This document shows positions 34,442 to 42,384 of a stretch of DNA of 64,000 bases, in pieces. How positions within the stretch are numbered: the first letter of the stretch is position 1; every line of letters starts with the position of its first letter. Below the pieces are notes generated by a model. That model was not told the DNA's origin and searched no databases. It was given only the letters and a program-made list of their open reading frames with translations. Both the position numbers and the translations under genes were made by a program. Source of the stretch: Sulfitobacter alexandrii (GTDB lineage Bacteria > Pseudomonadota > Alphaproteobacteria > Rhodobacterales > Rhodobacteraceae). Location of the stretch: assembly GCF_001886735.1 (NCBI RefSeq), contig NZ_CP018076.1, forward strand, positions 3,038,001 through 3,102,000, in the 5' to 3' direction.

Positions 34442-36067
34442 TCATGCCTTCAGGTGGATATCATGCAGGTCCAGCTGATAGAAGGGATGCACATCGACAT
34501 TCGCGAACTTGCCGTTCGAATGGTTGAAGACGGACCGCCAGTAAGCCTGGATCAGCACGCCCTCGTCCTGAAGGATCTTCTCCATCTTCGCCATGATCTC
34601 GCGGCGGGCATCCGCATCGGCAATGGCCAGGCCCTGTTCCAGCAGGCTGTCGAATTCGGCGTTGGAGAACGCGCTCTCGTTCCAGGCCGCGCCCGACTTG
34701 TACGCCAGCGCCATGATCTGGATCCCCAGCGGCCGGGGCCCCCATTCGGTGGCCGAGAAGGGATACTTCGTCCAGTCGTTCCAGAATGTCGCGCCCGGCA
34801 GGACGGTCCGCTTGATGTTGATGCCCGCATCCCGAAGCTGTGACGCCACGGAGTCGCAGGTGTTCTTCTGCCACTCGGTATCGACGGAGATCAGCTCGAG
34901 CTCGGTATCCGCGTGGCCGGCGGCGGCGATCATCTCGGCCCCCTTCGCGGGGTCGAATGCCATCGGCGGCAGCTCGGCATATTCGGGATGGACCGGGCAG
35001 ACATGGTGGTTCTCACCGATCAGACCCAGGCCGCCGATCCCCAGTTCGAGCACGACCGCGTTGTCGACGGCAAGCTGTATGCCCTTGCGCACATCCTTGT
35101 TGTCGAATGGTGCCGCAAGCTCGTTGAAACGCACCGCGAGGGTGTTCGCGGTCACCACGTCGCTCGATTCCCACCCGATGGAATCAAAGACCTCGACGTA
35201 GTCGCCGTCGGTGCGATAGGTCAGGTCGATCTCGTCGCTTTCCGCGGACGCCACGAGCGCGGATTGATCCGTGCCGAGGTCGAGGAACTCGATCCGGTCC
35301 AGCCAGCCGCCTTCGCGCCAGTAATCGTGATCGGGGTTGCGCACCAGCACGCCCTTCACCCCGACTTCGTAGCTTTCCGGCAGGTAGGCGCCGGTACCGA
35401 TCGGTTCCGCGACGGGGTCGGCGCCATTGTAGCTGTGGTGCACGACAGCCGCGGGATAGTCCGACAGGGCGGCCATGATGCTGATGTCCGGTGCGCTCAG
35501 GTTCAGGCGGACGGTGTGGTCGTCCACGATTTCCACCGCGCCGTCGCGCAGCGTCTTGCTGTCCGGATCCTGAAGGCCCTCGACCCGGGACGCCATGGAA
35601 TTGCCTTCGACGTTGCCATCGGCCCAGCGTTCGAAGTTGTGCAGCACATCGGTCGCACCGAAGTCGTCGCCGTTGTTCCACTTGACGCCCTGACGCAGGT
35701 TCAGGGTGTACTGCGTGGCGTCGTCATTGGCTTCCCAGCTTTCCACGAGGCTGCCGGTGACGCTGCCGTCGCGGTTGAACAGCGTGAGATAATCGAGCCA
35801 CCCGCGGCAGAAATTGGCGTATTCGGTCCAGTCCCACAGACGGGGATCCTTCATCGCCTTGGTTTCCATGTTGACGCGCAGCGTTCCGCCCTTCTGCGCT
35901 TCGGCGCGCGCCTGGGTCGGCATCGCCACCCCGATCAGCCCATATGCCGCCGAGGCCGAGACGCCCAGCATGGTGGCCCTGCTGAGAAACTCGCGCCGGT
36001 CCATGAGACCCGCGCGGTATTCCTCCGCGTAGAGCCGCGCGGCACGGTGGATCTTGCGGTGTTCCAT
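34442..36067 (-). CDS. Family 5 ABC transporter substrate-binding protein, Tat-exported
   Basis: A 541-residue extracytoplasmic binding protein of the dipeptide/nickel/oligopeptide family. I chose ATG 36067 for its GGGAG ribosome site. The N terminus (MEHRKIHRAARLYAEEYRAG) is unusually long and is followed by the twin-arginine signal RREFLSRATMLGVSASAAYG. The family core shows GGTLRVNMETKAMKDPRLW and LRQGVKWNNGDDFGATDVL. No permease or ATPase gene is adjacent, so it is an orphan that must share a transporter encoded elsewhere. The operator-like repeat upstream ties it to the methylamine cluster. Confidence 0.87.
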   Translation of the reverse strand: MEHRKIHRAARLYAEEYRAGLMDRREFLSRATMLGVSASAAYGLIGVAMPTQARAEAQKGGTLRVNMETKAMKDPRLWDWTEYANFCRGWLDYLTLFNRDGSVTGSLVESWEANDDATQYTLNLRQGVKWNNGDDFGATDVLHNFERWADGNVEGNSMASRVEGLQDPDSKTLRDGAVEIVDDHTVRLNLSAPDISIMAALSDYPAAVVHHSYNGADPVAEPIGTGAYLPESYEVGVKGVLVRNPDHDYWREGGWLDRIEFLDLGTDQSALVASAESDEIDLTYRTDGDYVEVFDSIGWESSDVVTANTLAVRFNELAAPFDNKDVRKGIQLAVDNAVVLELGIGGLGLIGENHHVCPVHPEYAELPPMAFDPAKGAEMIAAAGHADTELELISVDTEWQKNTCDSVASQLRDAGINIKRTVLPGATFWNDWTKYPFSATEWGPRPLGIQIMALAYKSGAAWNESAFSNAEFDSLLEQGLAIADADARREIMAKMEKILQDEGVLIQAYWRSVFNHSNGKFANVDVHPFYQLDLHDIHLKA

Positions 36068-36099
36068 CTTCTTCTCCCGTTGAATGTTTTCTTGATTCG

Positions 36100-36115
36100 T
36101 GGACACTAGTGTCTA
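36100..36115 (-). promoter_or_regulatory. Candidate operator TAGACA-N4-TGTCCA (binding-protein side)
   Basis: On the minus strand this reads TAGACA-CTAG-TGTCCA, 33 bases before the ATG of the binding-protein gene. Its half-sites are identical base for base to the site at 23744-23759, and the core GACACTAGTGTC is a perfect 12-base palindrome. The site is seen directly; recognition by the TetR protein at 27763-28431 is inferred. Confidence 0.6.
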
Positions 36116-36316
36116 GGAAAGAGGATCGTCCCGCTTTTCCCTTGCGTCAATGAATTTGACGAACCGGGGACGTGCGCACCTTTGGCAGACGCGCATCACG
36201 TGGAAAGCGGACAAGGCACGCTGAATAAGGATGGCAAGAACTGCGCGGTTTGCAGTTTTCTTGATACATCCGATTCCACGGAACGCGGGCACGGCCTCGG
36301 GAAGTGGAGGAAAGTG

Positions 36317-36361
36317 TGGTGCCCCAAGACGGACTTGAACCGCCGACCTACTATTTACGAA
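36317..36361 (-). pseudogene. 3' half of interrupted tRNA-Thr(CGT)
   Basis: On the minus strand it reads from the anticodon loop TTCGTAA (36355-36361) through the anticodon 3' strand ATAGT, the variable loop, the T arm GGCGG-TTCAAGT-CCGTC, the acceptor strand TTGGGGC, discriminator A, and CCA at 36317-36319. No D arm or 5' acceptor lies upstream; the sequence there is unrelated. The acceptor strand pairs perfectly with GCCCCAA of the 5' half at 48241-48247. The two pieces therefore come from one gene cut at the loop. Confidence 0.9.
36355..36361. other. attL core (TTCGTAA on the minus strand)
   Basis: The 7 bases are identical to those at 48210-48216 and equal the whole anticodon loop. Inside the right end, similarity to the tRNA continues (TTCGTAA-N-TAG-N2-GGTC-N-GC), suggesting attP derived from a tRNA. 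Seven bases is a usual overlap length for tyrosine integrases. Confidence 0.75.
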
Positions 36362-36803
36362 TTGTTTTGCGGTTTTGGTGGACCGTGTTGCACGCGGGCG
36401 CACTGTACCTGCTCGTTCCTTACAACACTCTGGTACGAAACGCAATTTTTGAGGCGTGATCTTGCACGGCGTCGCACCCGCCCGTTACCGTTTGTACCCC
36501 GCTCCCCTACTAATCCCCTACAGAATTCGGTTTGCCCTACTAATCCGACAAAAGTCCGTGCTGGGGTGGCTCATAGGCCCTTCGCTCTAGGCAACCCCCA
36601 CACCCCGCCCCAAGCACGGCGATAGCGAGGTTAGGCGGGGGTGGCCCTCGCGTGACGAAGCCTCTCTACAGCAAATGAGCTCCGTACAACGCCGCGAACG
36701 CAACTTGTTGGGGTTGAGCAAGGAACTTCAACCTCATACTCTCAACCAGACATGGTGTTTGCGTCTTGTTTGCATCGAAAATTGACTACGAAGGAATAGT
36801 TTA
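36362..36803. other. Left end of the element, no gene
   Basis: 440 bases without a supportable coding region. It holds the CCCTACTAATCC repeats (36505-36546) and short inverted GC-rich stretches around 36580-36640 (GCCCC...GGGG). The last 100 bases before the nuclease gene are AT-rich and should carry its promoter. A frame running through the tRNA fragment here is spurious. Confidence 0.55.
36505..36546 (+). repeat. CCCTACTAATCC direct repeats, candidate integrase arm sites (left)
   Basis: CCCTACTAATCC occurs at 36505-36516 and again at 36535-36546, exactly 30 bases (about three helical turns) apart, with a degraded copy CCCTACAG at 36516-36523. The core CCCTACTA recurs twice at the other end of the element in the same orientation. 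Such repeats flanking the core are expected of arm-type integrase sites. Confidence 0.65.
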
Positions 36804-38027
36804 ATGGAACTCATGAGCCAGCCTTTCAGTGGACAGCTGGGAAACCGGCTGATTGAATTGCTGGAATCAGAAGACTACCATACCCTTAATTTCGCAGTTG
36901 CTTTTGCGAAGAACAGCGGCGTTCTTAGAGTAAAAGATTCTCTTGAAGGTTTCAGAAAGCGAGGCGGAAAAGTAAATGCGTTTGTTGGAGTCGATCTCGG
37001 CGGGACATCGTACGAGGCTCTTCAAGTTTTGCTACTACACACTGACACATTGAATGTGGTCCATGCTGAAAAATCCCAAACTTTCCATCCAAAGATCTAC
37101 CAGTTTCTAGGAGAGCGGAAAGGATTCGCTATTGTAGGCTCACACAATATGACTGGCGGCGGCCTATGGACGAACTTCGAGAGCTCAGTTTTAGTCTCTA
37201 TTGACGAACCGAGCACCGACAAAACGAACATCTCAAAGGAGCTAGACGAATATTTCGGCAAGCTAAAATCTCTCAATGATTCGTTCATGTTGATAAGCAA
37301 GAAAGACGACATCGAAGAGCTGCTTCAACATGGTTATGTGGTTAAGGAAGTCGCGGAACGAATCCACCGGGCGAAAAACAACAAAAATAATGAAACTCAT
37401 AAGTCTCTTTTCGGGAAGGGTGTTTCAGTAAAGCTACCTAGCATCGCGGGCACCCAAAAAGAGAGTGCAGCACCCATAGCGGCCCCGCCAAAATCCATCT
37501 CTGTTTTACCGAGTGACGAAGGTCCGACTATTTGGTTTGAGACCAGGAAAATGACTGGGGGATCGCGAAATATCCTGGATTTATCAATGAAGTCGTTAGT
37601 TGAGCGCGGGGACCCTCGTGGCACCGCTTTCGATCTTGGCGACCCAAAATTCATGCGTGGAGCAGTCGAGTTTTTCGGGCTGGACCCTGATGCTACCGAC
37701 AAGAGCAAAGATATAACCATAAACTTCGATGGAGTTGATTATACAGGCAACACGATACTTTTTCCCAGCGGACAGCATGCGAACGGGACGTGGCGGCTCC
37801 AGATCAAGGGAACCAGTCCTTCTGAAGTGGGGATCACTGAAGCATTTAGGAAAAATGATGCGGGGCACTATTTGGTTAAAAAGGTAATCACCTTTACCAA
37901 AATACAAGATGATTATTACTTCATGTCTGTTTTTCCGGATTCTCAGATTGAAAGTTTTAAGGCGGCATCAAGTATCTTGGCTCGCAACGGATCTTCTGGG
38001 CAGGCTAGGCTGCTTGGAATTCTTTAA
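36804..38027 (+). CDS. PLD-family restriction endonuclease
   Basis: A 407-residue protein. The phospholipase-D catalytic half-motif is clear: H95-P-K97-I-Y, then VGSHNMTGGGLWTNFES (113-126), the H-x-K...S-x-N pattern of metal-independent nucleases such as NgoFVII and BfiI. The middle (about 200-250) is low-complexity linker, and the C-terminal 150 residues probably bind DNA. It cuts DNA unmethylated at its site. It is convergent with two methyltransferase genes and overlaps the nearest by 4 bases. Base composition is AT-rich, unlike the host. Confidence 0.8.
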   Translation: MELMSQPFSGQLGNRLIELLESEDYHTLNFAVAFAKNSGVLRVKDSLEGFRKRGGKVNAFVGVDLGGTSYEALQVLLLHTDTLNVVHAEKSQTFHPKIYQFLGERKGFAIVGSHNMTGGGLWTNFESSVLVSIDEPSTDKTNISKELDEYFGKLKSLNDSFMLISKKDDIEELLQHGYVVKEVAERIHRAKNNKNNETHKSLFGKGVSVKLPSIAGTQKESAAPIAAPPKSISVLPSDEGPTIWFETRKMTGGSRNILDLSMKSLVERGDPRGTAFDLGDPKFMRGAVEFFGLDPDATDKSKDITINFDGVDYTGNTILFPSGQHANGTWRLQIKGTSPSEVGITEAFRKNDAGHYLVKKVITFTKIQDDYYFMSVFPDSQIESFKAASSILARNGSSGQARLLGIL

Positions 38028-38860
38028 AATCGGGCTATCCATTCTTGGTGTTTCCCTTTTCGTATCCCGCTAATACCGCCTTTTGCCCCACCGAAATTAA
38101 GCAATTCGGCTTTGGAATTTAGGGGTACTCCCTCAGATACGAATAACGGCGCCTGATTCACAGCCCGGAAGCGATCTATAAAAGACCTCACATCGAAGCC
38201 AAACGCATAACCCGTTGTACTTTTATATGGTGGATCGACATACACAACAGCATCGTTCGGCAAGGGGTCACTGAGTGTCGTCATAATATCCGTCTTGAAA
38301 CAGGTCACGCCTTTCATTCCATTCACTAGGGCGGTGACCCGACGACGCAATTCGATCGGAGACGGCTGCATCGGATTTGCTGGGCTGCGGCGTACACTAG
38401 TTGCAGTTGGTTCCCAGTAGTCCCGGAAGCAGGCATTCGCCCAGCTTTTCCCTTTTCGCCAAATTTGTTTTCCACCAAAAGAACAGGCTTGTAGTATAGG
38501 ATATAGTTCCGCTTCATATTCAAATAGTGGAAGCGTGGCTAGGCTCGACATGTGAATTTTGAGATCGCGTTTATCGGCCGGCAACTCGGACAAAAATTTA
38601 TCAAAAGCGTCCATGTTGAACTTACCTGAGCCTATGGCGGACCAGAACGCCCCCCATGAGCTAATGTCGAGCATACAAATACGCGAGGGGTCCACTCCCC
38701 TGTTGACTAACTCGATTGAAATTGCTCCAGACCCGCAACACAGATCATAGAATTGAGAGTATGGCCCTGGAGCAGCCTCGATAAGAAGATCGGCGATCTG
38801 AGCCGCCACACGCTGCTTGCCGCCCTGAAATGCGCAGGGTACGCGCATTAGGTCGCTCAC
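38024..38860 (-). CDS. Adenine-specific DNA methyltransferase (Dam/D12-like)
   Basis: A 278-residue enzyme. The N-terminal PCAFQGGKQRVAAQI matches the SAM-binding motif X of the D12 (Dam) class. Motif I is FYDLCCGSGAIS (37-48), and motif IV is VYVDPPYKSTTGY with DPPY at 209-212, typical of N6-adenine methylation. Its start overlaps the stop of the other methyltransferase gene (ATGA). Together with it, this probably modifies one strand each of an asymmetric restriction site. Confidence 0.85.
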   Translation of the reverse strand: MSDLMRVPCAFQGGKQRVAAQIADLLIEAAPGPYSQFYDLCCGSGAISIELVNRGVDPSRICMLDISSWGAFWSAIGSGKFNMDAFDKFLSELPADKRDLKIHMSSLATLPLFEYEAELYPILQACSFGGKQIWRKGKSWANACFRDYWEPTATSVRRSPANPMQPSPIELRRRVTALVNGMKGVTCFKTDIMTTLSDPLPNDAVVYVDPPYKSTTGYAFGFDVRSFIDRFRAVNQAPLFVSEGVPLNSKAELLNFGGAKGGISGIRKGKHQEWIARF

Positions 38861-40104
38861 GACGATTTCCTACGGATCAAAATTCGAGCATAGGAGCGCT
38901 TGCCGTTGATTATGCCAACACCTCCTCTGTCCTCGGGGTGCGGTCGGTACTTCACTTTTTCCAAGGTTTCAGGGGGCACGTTGGTACGTGCGTTGCCATT
39001 GGCAAGCATAACGATTTCAAATTGGTCTGGACTGTATTTGTCTAAGAACGTAATTGGCACGCCCATTAACCCATTATAATCGATCGGAATATTTTGTGTA
39101 CGGCCAACTTCGATTGCATCGTAATTTTCGTAAGCTGGATAATCCTCCGGTGTGTAGCGGCACGTCAAGGATATTGGTTCATGCCGCCTTTTAGTGTCCA
39201 AGTTGGTGAACCAGCGCACACCTTTGACTCGGATGAAGCGCCGTCCTTTTTCGTCCAAACCACAATTGGCAGCGTTTAGCGGATAGTCATCTGGAACATA
39301 AAATTTGCGATCCCCAGAGCGGATGGTTTCTCCGTACCAGACCTTATTGTCACGAAAGAGCGGAAAGACCTCCTTGTACGTTGCGGCATTCATATTTCCG
39401 AGAATGATATATCGTTTCTCGTGACGTTTCAGTTGAGTGATATACTCTCGGAAAAGACTGAACGGTGGATTCGTTGCAATTATTTCAGCTTCCCTAAGCA
39501 ACGCTTCGCACTCGTCTGAGCGGAAATCTCCATCGCCCTTTAGACGCTCAAGGGAGTTTCCTTGCATGGAAAACAAGGTCTCTAAATCCAGCGACCCATC
39601 TGGTCTCAGCAACGGGTCATTAGGTACTTTGGTTACAACTGCTTTGTAAGCTCCGGTCATTTGCTCCAGCGGATATTCGCGCCCAGCAAATGTGGAGCCA
39701 CTGAAGCACGTTGATACGAGCTTGGAAATGCCTAGTTTTTCGAAATTGAGCGCAAAGAACCGAAAGAAGGCTGACTCGAATGGATCGTCACAATTACAAA
39801 GTATGCTTTTATCTTTGAGCTGCTCGCGATGCTTTACCATCTCTCTAGCTACGTCGTCGTACTGTGTATAGAATTCATCTTTCTTGACAATGAACGCGCG
39901 ATTGAGTGTCACATTACCAGATTTCATCTTTGATTTTTGGCGCTCGGTTTTGATTTCGAATGGCATAGCACCCTCACGAACCACCGCTTTTAAAAAGGTA
40001 TTGATTGCGGCGGACATGCTTATGCCAATCTCGTCGAAGACCTCGCCGGCAAGCCGCTTAACATCTGGGTCGATACGAATTGTGGTTGTAGGCTTTGTCG
40101 TCAT
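38857..40104 (-). CDS. RelB/DinJ-like RHH - EcoRI-family adenine methyltransferase fusion
   Basis: A 415-residue fusion. Residues 1-52 read like a RelB/DinJ antitoxin DNA-binding domain: TTTIRIDPDVKRLAGEVFDE, then IGISMSAAINTFLKAVVREG and AMPFEI. The rest is an EcoRI-class N6-adenine methyltransferase with KKDEFYTQYDDVA (75-87), LCNCDDPFES (102-111), and motif IV NPPF (212-215). M.EcoRI itself starts just before the DEFYTQY segment, so the first 60 residues are extra. It may methylate and also repress its own operon; a palindrome CATTGT-N5-ACAATG lies upstream. The fusion is seen in one open frame with no internal ribosome site that I would favour. Confidence 0.83.
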   Translation of the reverse strand: MTTKPTTTIRIDPDVKRLAGEVFDEIGISMSAAINTFLKAVVREGAMPFEIKTERQKSKMKSGNVTLNRAFIVKKDEFYTQYDDVAREMVKHREQLKDKSILCNCDDPFESAFFRFFALNFEKLGISKLVSTCFSGSTFAGREYPLEQMTGAYKAVVTKVPNDPLLRPDGSLDLETLFSMQGNSLERLKGDGDFRSDECEALLREAEIIATNPPFSLFREYITQLKRHEKRYIILGNMNAATYKEVFPLFRDNKVWYGETIRSGDRKFYVPDDYPLNAANCGLDEKGRRFIRVKGVRWFTNLDTKRRHEPISLTCRYTPEDYPAYENYDAIEVGRTQNIPIDYNGLMGVPITFLDKYSPDQFEIVMLANGNARTNVPPETLEKVKYRPHPEDRGGVGIINGKRSYARILIRRKSS

Positions 40105-40143
40105 ATCTGCCCCTGTTCTCGTTGCGAGCTATATGCCACGAAC

Positions 40144-40160
40144 CATTGTGAAGTACAATG
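40144..40160 (-). promoter_or_regulatory. Candidate operator CATTGT-N5-ACAATG for the RHH-methyltransferase
   Basis: A perfect inverted repeat whose near edge is 40 bases upstream of the methyltransferase ATG. On the minus strand it contains TTGTAC, which stands 17 bases before CATATA, so the repeat would overlap the -35 element. A bound ribbon-helix-helix dimer there would block transcription. The repeat is seen; the regulator is inferred. Confidence 0.4.
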
Positions 40161-40394
40161 TAGCACATCGAGAGATTGGCAATTCTCCACACTGGGAGCC
40201 AAGGAGCCACCTCCGGTCGACCATAGGATACGTCAAGGCAAAAACCGGCGTTTCAACCGGTTAAGGCGTCTTGGAAGCTGGGCGTTAACGGCCATCCACA
40301 CACAAAGGTTTAGGACAGACTTTCACTCTGTCGCACACCTCCTCCCTCTCTTTCATAACGTGATGAAAAGTCGAGCTTTTTCTCGAAGCGTGCC

Positions 40395-40400
40395 TATAAT
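40395..40400 (+). promoter_or_regulatory. -10 element of the integrase gene
   Basis: A perfect TATAAT lies 25 bases before the integrase ATG (40426), with AAGGAGGT between. No good -35 hexamer is found at 16-18 bases upstream, so an activator or extended contacts may be needed. Confidence 0.4.
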
Positions 40401-40425
40401 GGAGCGTGGCCAGAAGGAGGTCACG

Positions 40426-41589
40426 ATGCCCAGCCTACGTCTTACCCGCCGCGCAATTGACGAAATCCCCTTTGCCCAGAAGGGGCAGGTTCTGTACCGC
40501 GACACGATGCTCCCCGGCTTTGGGCTGCGTGTCGGCGCGCAATCCAAGGTGTTCTTTGCCGAGGGGCAGGTGAACCGGCGAACGCGGCGCGTCACCATTG
40601 GCCGCGCCGACGTCTTTGCCCCCGAGGTTGCCCGCAAGAAGGCTCTGACGATCTTGGGGGACATGGCTGACGGGCATGACCCAAACGCCGAAAAGCGCCA
40701 AGAGGCTGCCGAACAGGTGACGCTGGAACTGGCGCTGAAACGCTTCTTGGAGGTGCGCAGCCTGTCAGCGCATACTGTCAGCCACTACCAACGCACCGAG
40801 CGCCTGTACCTCAAGTCGTGGCGTAAGAAGCCGTTGAACGAGATCACCCGCCAGATGGTGCTGAAAAAGCATCAGGACATTGGCAAGAAGCATGGCGAGA
40901 CCACGGCCAACAACGTGATGCGGCACTTCCGGTCTATCTATAATTTCGTTGCCGCGACCCAAGACGACTTCCCGCCGAACCCGGTGCAAATTCTGACTCA
41001 GGCGCGCGCATGGTATAAGGAGCGGCGGCGTCAGACAGTGATTACCGCGTTGGACCTGCCCGCATGGTGGGGAGCCGTGATGGCGGAGCCGGAATACTCC
41101 CGCGACTTCCTGCTGACCGCGCTGTTCACCGGTATGCGCCGGGGTGAATTGACCAAGCTTCGCTGGGAGAATGTGGATCTGAACAGCAAGGTGCTGCACC
41201 TGCCCACCACGAAGAACGGCGATCCGCTGCACCTCCCGCTATCCGATTTTTTGGCCGACCTGCTGAGCGAGCGCTGGGCACGCAACAACGGCTCGCCTTG
41301 GGTGTTTCCGGGACCGGGCAAGAGCGGCCATCTGGTCGAAACCAAGAAGTTCCTGCTGCGCGTGTCGGCCGGGTCCGGCGTCAGCTTCACCCTGCACGAC
41401 CTGCGGCGGACTTTCATCACCATCGCGGAAAGCCTCGATGTGCCCTACTACGCGCTCAAGCGCCTGCTGAACCACCGCACCAACGGTGACGTGACCGGCG
41501 GCTATATCGTGGTGAACGCCGAGCGCCTGCGCGAGCCCGTGGAACTGGTAGCCAAACGCATCCTTGAACTGAAAGAACCGCGCCCCTGA
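40426..41589 (+). CDS. int: Tyrosine recombinase / P4-type integrase
   Basis: A 387-residue integrase. I chose ATG 40426 because AAGGAGGT lies just upstream and the family starts here (MPSLRLTRRAIDEIPFAQ). The N-terminal arm-binding domain (about 1-90) is of the DUF4102 type. The catalytic residues are all present: R238 in TGMRRGE, H324-x-x-R327 in LHDLRRTF, H350 in LLNHRT and the nucleophile Y360 in TGGYIVVN. It should integrate and excise the element at the TTCGTAA core. It lies 4 kb inside the left end, not at the border as is usual. Confidence 0.93.
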   Translation: MPSLRLTRRAIDEIPFAQKGQVLYRDTMLPGFGLRVGAQSKVFFAEGQVNRRTRRVTIGRADVFAPEVARKKALTILGDMADGHDPNAEKRQEAAEQVTLELALKRFLEVRSLSAHTVSHYQRTERLYLKSWRKKPLNEITRQMVLKKHQDIGKKHGETTANNVMRHFRSIYNFVAATQDDFPPNPVQILTQARAWYKERRRQTVITALDLPAWWGAVMAEPEYSRDFLLTALFTGMRRGELTKLRWENVDLNSKVLHLPTTKNGDPLHLPLSDFLADLLSERWARNNGSPWVFPGPGKSGHLVETKKFLLRVSAGSGVSFTLHDLRRTFITIAESLDVPYYALKRLLNHRTNGDVTGGYIVVNAERLREPVELVAKRILELKEPRP

Positions 41590-41799
41590 ACCGGCTAGAA
41601 TGCCCCCCGCCCCATGAACGATTGGGCGCGGTAGCAGGTGTTGTGCCCACCCGGCTCTGGCGGAATCTGGGGCCATTTTGGCCATATTCTTGTAGAAATG
41701 AATGTCTATAACTGGTGTTCATCCGGTTGCTCCCTCGCGCGCGCGTGTCGAGGGACTAATGCAGTTTCGCAGCGCACCTATTTGATTGGAGCTTTTTAC

Positions 41800-42384
41800 G
41801 TGGACGACGAAATTCCGTACATCGCTGGAGAGGAGTATGCAATCGGGACGCAATTTGGCCGAACTTTCCTGGAGAAGCTGCTGATAGCAATTATTAATGC
41901 TCATCCTGTTGGGCAGGATACGCCGGAGACGCGCCTCAACATTGCCTTGCGCGCCCTTACCGGCGAGGATTCCAAGGTCGAAACCGTTGCGCAAGACGGC
42001 GATTTACCCGCGCTGCGATTCATGGCTCAGGAACGCCATAGTGACAAAGGCAATCGTTTTCTCCTGCTTATGAAGCAGCGCAAGGAAAATAAGCCCACTA
42101 AACTCCCCCGAAAACGCTCTGACCGAACGCTTGCACAGGAAGCTACTGACAAATTCTTCAATCCTCCGAATGAGCAGGCGCGCAAGAGCATCTACGACCG
42201 TCTACGGGAAAAGTTCAGCGGCACTTACTACAGGAAGCAGGGCAAAGGTCATGAAGTCAACTACCGCGAATACTTCACCTATCAGGCTGTCGAACATGAC
42301 TACGTGGCCGAGTCGCTAGAAGCCCAAGCCCTTGATCAAATTTGCGAGATTCTCCGAAAGAATGGGGTGGAGGTCGAGCGCTAG
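41800..42384 (+). CDS. Hypothetical protein of the satellite element
   Basis: A 194-residue protein not recognised as any family. I place the start at GTG 41800, with GGAG 8 bases upstream; in-frame ATGs further up have no ribosome site. The sequence is mostly helical and rich in Lys/Arg, with KENKPTKLPRKRSDRTLAQE in the middle and a C-terminal amphipathic helix QALDQICEILRKNGVEVER. No membrane segment or signal. Position between integrase and AlpA, in the replication/regulation block, would suit a capsid-size or replication modulator, but this is speculation. Confidence 0.55.
   Translation: MDDEIPYIAGEEYAIGTQFGRTFLEKLLIAIINAHPVGQDTPETRLNIALRALTGEDSKVETVAQDGDLPALRFMAQERHSDKGNRFLLLMKQRKENKPTKLPRKRSDRTLAQEATDKFFNPPNEQARKSIYDRLREKFSGTYYRKQGKGHEVNYREYFTYQAVEHDYVAESLEAQALDQICEILRKNGVEVER

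Larger units (their letters stand above)
40105..40425. other. Divergent control region between methyltransferase and integrase genes
   Basis: 321 bases without a gene, serving two promoters. On the methyltransferase side lies CATTGT-N5-ACAATG (40144-40160). In the middle is AACCGG-N8-CCGGTT (40243-40262), part of which (TTCAACCGG) recurs before the AlpA gene at 42388. On the integrase side, TATAAT at 40395-40400 is followed by the AAGGAGGT ribosome site. Confidence 0.5.

Noticed and set aside
36182..36625. 147-codon plus-strand frame across the tRNA 3' half
   Set aside because: It includes PKTDLNRRPTIYE, the familiar false translation of a tRNA on its opposite strand; no ribosome site.
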